Below are positions 60,846 through 62,803 of a stretch of 62,803 bases of DNA, piece by piece. Source of the DNA: Muribaculaceae bacterium. Lineage in GTDB: Bacteria > Bacteroidota > Bacteroidia > Bacteroidales > Muribaculaceae. The stretch covers positions 1 through 62,803 of the forward strand of contig JAFYYG010000022.1 of NCBI GenBank assembly GCA_017557625.1, in the 5' to 3' direction. Each line of letters begins with the position of its first letter. Position 1 is the first letter of the stretch. The notes beneath the pieces are model-generated. The model was not told the origin of the DNA, made no database searches, and worked only from the letters and a program-made list of their open reading frames with translations. The position numbers were made by a program, and so were the translations under genes.

Positions 60846-61841
60846 TTAGTCGGCATTAAGATTTACACGCTTCATGTCGGTAGCAACGAGACCCTTCTGA
60901 GCCTTGTCGAGGAACATGGCGATTGTCATGCCCTTCTCCTCGCTTGCCTCATACTCCTGCTCCATAAGGATGTTCTCCTTATAGAACTTCTCCATGCGAC
61001 CTTTCACGATGTTTTGAATCATCTGCTCAGGCATGCTCTTGAGCTTAGCGTCGGCAGTATCGGCCATAAGCTTCTTAGCCTCCTCAACCTGCTCGGGAGT
61101 CATATAACCCTTGCGAACAGCCTCATCCTGATGCTCTTCGGTAGCGCAGTAGTAGGGGTTGAAACCAGCCTTCTTGAGGGCGTTCTCAACAGCCTTCTGA
61201 ACCTGCTCGCTCTTGGTCTTTTCGATAGCGATGCTAGTCTCCTCGTCAATAACATTCTGAGGAATCTGCTCACGGCTGGCAGCAACTGGACGCATAGCAG
61301 CCACCTGCATGGCCACAGCCTTGCCAGTCTCCTCGCTTACGGGAGCGTTGAAAGCAACGAGAGTAGAGAGCTTCTTGTTGAAGTGGTTATAACCAGCTAT
61401 GCCTTCAGCCTCAAGGCACTCATAAGCGCCAAGCTCCATCTTCTCACCGGTGATACCGCTCAGAGCAGTGATGTGCTCGGCAACAGTAGCACCATCGAAG
61501 GTGAAGTTCTTAAGCTCATCGAGGGTCTGAACCTTAGCAGCAACAGCCTCGTCGAGGATGCGATTGGCAAGAGTGACAAATTTCTCAGTGCCAGCCACAG
61601 GCTCAGTCTCACACTTGAGTGCTACGATAGCACCAAAGTTACCTACAACCTTGCACTTGGCGATTCCCTCGGCAGCAGTGCGGTCACCACGCTTAGCAGC
61701 AATAGCCTGACCACGCTTGCGGATAATCTCCACAGCCTTGTCCATATCGTTCTCAGCCTCAATGAGAGCCTTCTTGCAATCAACCATACCAGCGTTGGTT
61801 ATCTCGCGCAACTTCTTTATGTCGTTAATTGAAACAGCCAT
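60846..61841 (-). CDS. tsf: Translation elongation factor Ts
   Basis: 331 residues. The UBA-like N-terminus (MAVSINDIKKLREITNAGMV, DCKKALIEAENDMDKAVEIIRKRG) and the TDVxF-type core (NFGAIVALKCETEPVAGTEKFV) are clear. The protein exchanges GDP for GTP on EF-Tu. It follows rpsB by 52 bp, the usual rpsB-tsf order. ATG at 61839-61841. The C-terminal part (EQEYEASEEKGMTIAMFLDKAQKGL) is complete. Confidence 0.97.
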   Translation of the reverse strand: MAVSINDIKKLREITNAGMVDCKKALIEAENDMDKAVEIIRKRGQAIAAKRGDRTAAEGIAKCKVVGNFGAIVALKCETEPVAGTEKFVTLANRILDEAVAAKVQTLDELKNFTFDGATVAEHITALSGITGEKMELGAYECLEAEGIAGYNHFNKKLSTLVAFNAPVSEETGKAVAMQVAAMRPVAASREQIPQNVIDEETSIAIEKTKSEQVQKAVENALKKAGFNPYYCATEEHQDEAVRKGYMTPEQVEEAKKLMADTADAKLKSMPEQMIQNIVKGRMEKFYKENILMEQEYEASEEKGMTIAMFLDKAQKGLVATDMKRVNLNAD

Positions 61842-61893
61842 AATAATGTTTTAAATTATAAATTATTACCTAAAATTAGTGAACTCTTGAGTA

Positions 61894-62803
61894 TTACTCG
61901 GCTTTAGCTTCGTCCTCAGCCTCGGTTTCAGGAGCTTTGGCCTCAACTACAGTTTCCTCAGCGGGAGCCTCGGCGACAGTCTCCTCAGCTACAGGAGCCT
62001 CAGCAACAGCTTCCTCAGCAGGAGCTTCGGCAACAGCCTCTTTTTTCTCCTCCTTAGCAGCTGACTTACGACGAACACGTTCACGGCGTGGCTTAACCTC
62101 AGTAGCGGCTTCGGCCTCGTCCTCAACAGCCTCGTCCTTATTGTCGATTCTCTCAATCTTACGCTCCTCAATGCCCTCAGTGATTGCCTCGCACACAGTG
62201 TTCAAGATAATATCTATCGACTTAGAAGCGTCATCATTGGCGGGAATTACGAAATCTACGTTCTCGGGATTGCTGTTGGTGTCAACGATACCAAATACAG
62301 GAATACCCAAACGGTTAGCCTCGGCAACGGCAATGTGCTCTTTCATCACGTCAACAACGAAGAGGGCAGAGGGAAGAGCCTTCATGTCGGCTATAGAACC
62401 AAGGTTCTTCTCGAGCTTTGCGCGCTGACGGGTAATCTGAAGACGCTCGCGCTTCGACATGTTATCAAAAGTGCCATCGGTGGTCATCTTGTCGATAGAA
62501 GCCATCTTCTTCACAGCCTTGCGAATGGTAGGGAAGTTAGTAAGCATACCGCCTGGCCAGCGCTCAACAACGTAAGGCATTCCAACCGAAGTAGCACGGT
62601 CGGCAACGACTTGCTTTGCTTGCTTCTTAGTGGCAACGAACAAAACCTTGCGGCCACTCTTTGCAATGTTCTTGAGGGCAACGGCAGCTTCTTCAAGCTT
62701 AGCCTGAGTCTTGTAGAGGTCAATAATGTGAATGCCATTACGCTCCATGAAGATGTAGGGAGCCATGGCGGGGTTCCATTTACGTTTCAGGTGACCAAAG
62801 TGA
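61894..62803 (-). CDS. rpsB: 30S ribosomal protein S2 (5' end off the window)
   Basis: The frame runs past the window edge: HFGHLKRKWNPAMAPYIFME is readable from 62802, so the ATG at 62766 is internal and roughly the first 15 residues are missing. S2 core motifs are HIIDLYKTQAKLEEA, ERWPGGMLTNFPTIRK and GIPVFGIVDTNSNPENVDFVIPANDD. After the core comes an extension of about 90 residues that is unusual for S2: a basic part (KPRRERVRRKSAAKEEKKE), then an Ala/Glu/Pro/Val repeat (AEAPAEEAVAEAPVAEETV). It is probably disordered. The tsf gene follows. Confidence 0.96.
   Translation of the reverse strand, partial: HFGHLKRKWNPAMAPYIFMERNGIHIIDLYKTQAKLEEAAVALKNIAKSGRKVLFVATKKQAKQVVADRATSVGMPYVVERWPGGMLTNFPTIRKAVKKMASIDKMTTDGTFDNMSKRERLQITRQRAKLEKNLGSIADMKALPSALFVVDVMKEHIAVAEANRLGIPVFGIVDTNSNPENVDFVIPANDDASKSIDIILNTVCEAITEGIEERKIERIDNKDEAVEDEAEAATEVKPRRERVRRKSAAKEEKKEAVAEAPAEEAVAEAPVAEETVAEAPAEETVVEAKAPETEAEDEAKAE

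Noticed and set aside
61014-61832. 272-codon plus-strand frame opposite tsf
   Set aside because: Antisense shadow of EF-Ts; the Leu/Ser-rich composition is caused by codon bias of tsf.

Overview
The window is a chromosomal stretch of a gut-type Bacteroidales (Bacteroidota) bacterium, most likely from the Muribaculaceae/Prevotellaceae side of the order. The evidence is the many Bacteroidota-type promoters (-7 TAnnTTTG, often with TTG about 19-21 nt upstream), a TamL lipoprotein in place of TamA, DUF5606, many SPII lipoproteins, FISUMP-domain and fimbrillin-like lipoproteins, a C10 cysteine protease, a tryptophanase and a eukaryotic-type (GT3) glycogen synthase. The species assignment is inference. 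I see no rRNA, tRNA, CRISPR array, prophage or intact insertion sequence.

Layout. 1-8 kb: the start of a secreted starch-binding protein, a membrane Ser/Thr kinase with Sel1 repeats, a MerR regulator, alaS, a DUF5606 protein, an NlpC/P60 lipoprotein and a decayed BspA-like LRR pseudogene, with repeat elements between them. 8-21 kb: tamB-tamL envelope assembly pair, VanZ-like protein, a Lys-rich membrane-anchored protein, a D,D-carboxypeptidase, two paralogous lipoproteins, a SpoU methyltransferase and a DUF445 protein. 21.5-23.8 kb: a structured-RNA region ending in a terminator-like hairpin, followed by a small cassette (zinc-finger protein with a stop at codon 3, a UDG-fold-like protein, a multi-pass membrane protein). 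24-29.5 kb: a secreted protein, patatin, cytoplasmic GH13, prs, and a second strongly structured RNA (about 29300-29550). 29.6-38.9 kb: an expanding secreted-protein island (two fimbrillin/FISUMP lipoproteins, a deletion scar of a third, a C10 protease with a dockerin-like tail, two S41-type lipoproteins). 38.9-45.7 kb: CBM9-like and LysE genes, a secreted protein, then comEB-ctpA-5-FCL-DUF542/hemerythrin-like-LuxR. 45.8-52.2 kb: glgP and glgA, divergent from typA. 52.3-56.2 kb: Sel1 protein, tryptophanase with an upstream TnaC-like leader ORF, a RecD-like helicase. 56.4-62.8 kb: AI-2E transporter, nusB-yajC-ybbR-coaE, and tsf-rpsB on the opposite strand (rpsB runs off the end).

The most interesting signals are outside ordinary genes: a 27-codon leader ORF before tnaA that resembles E. 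coli TnaC; two roughly 250-260 nt RNAs with nested or serial helices, each with its own promoter and a 3' T-run; a family of TIR-bounded, hairpin-rich intergenic elements (four copies) and a second REP-like family (two copies) whose stems differ by compensatory changes; a 33-bp repeat carried in frame inside glgA; and a 40-codon fusion scar left by deletion of a lipoprotein paralog.
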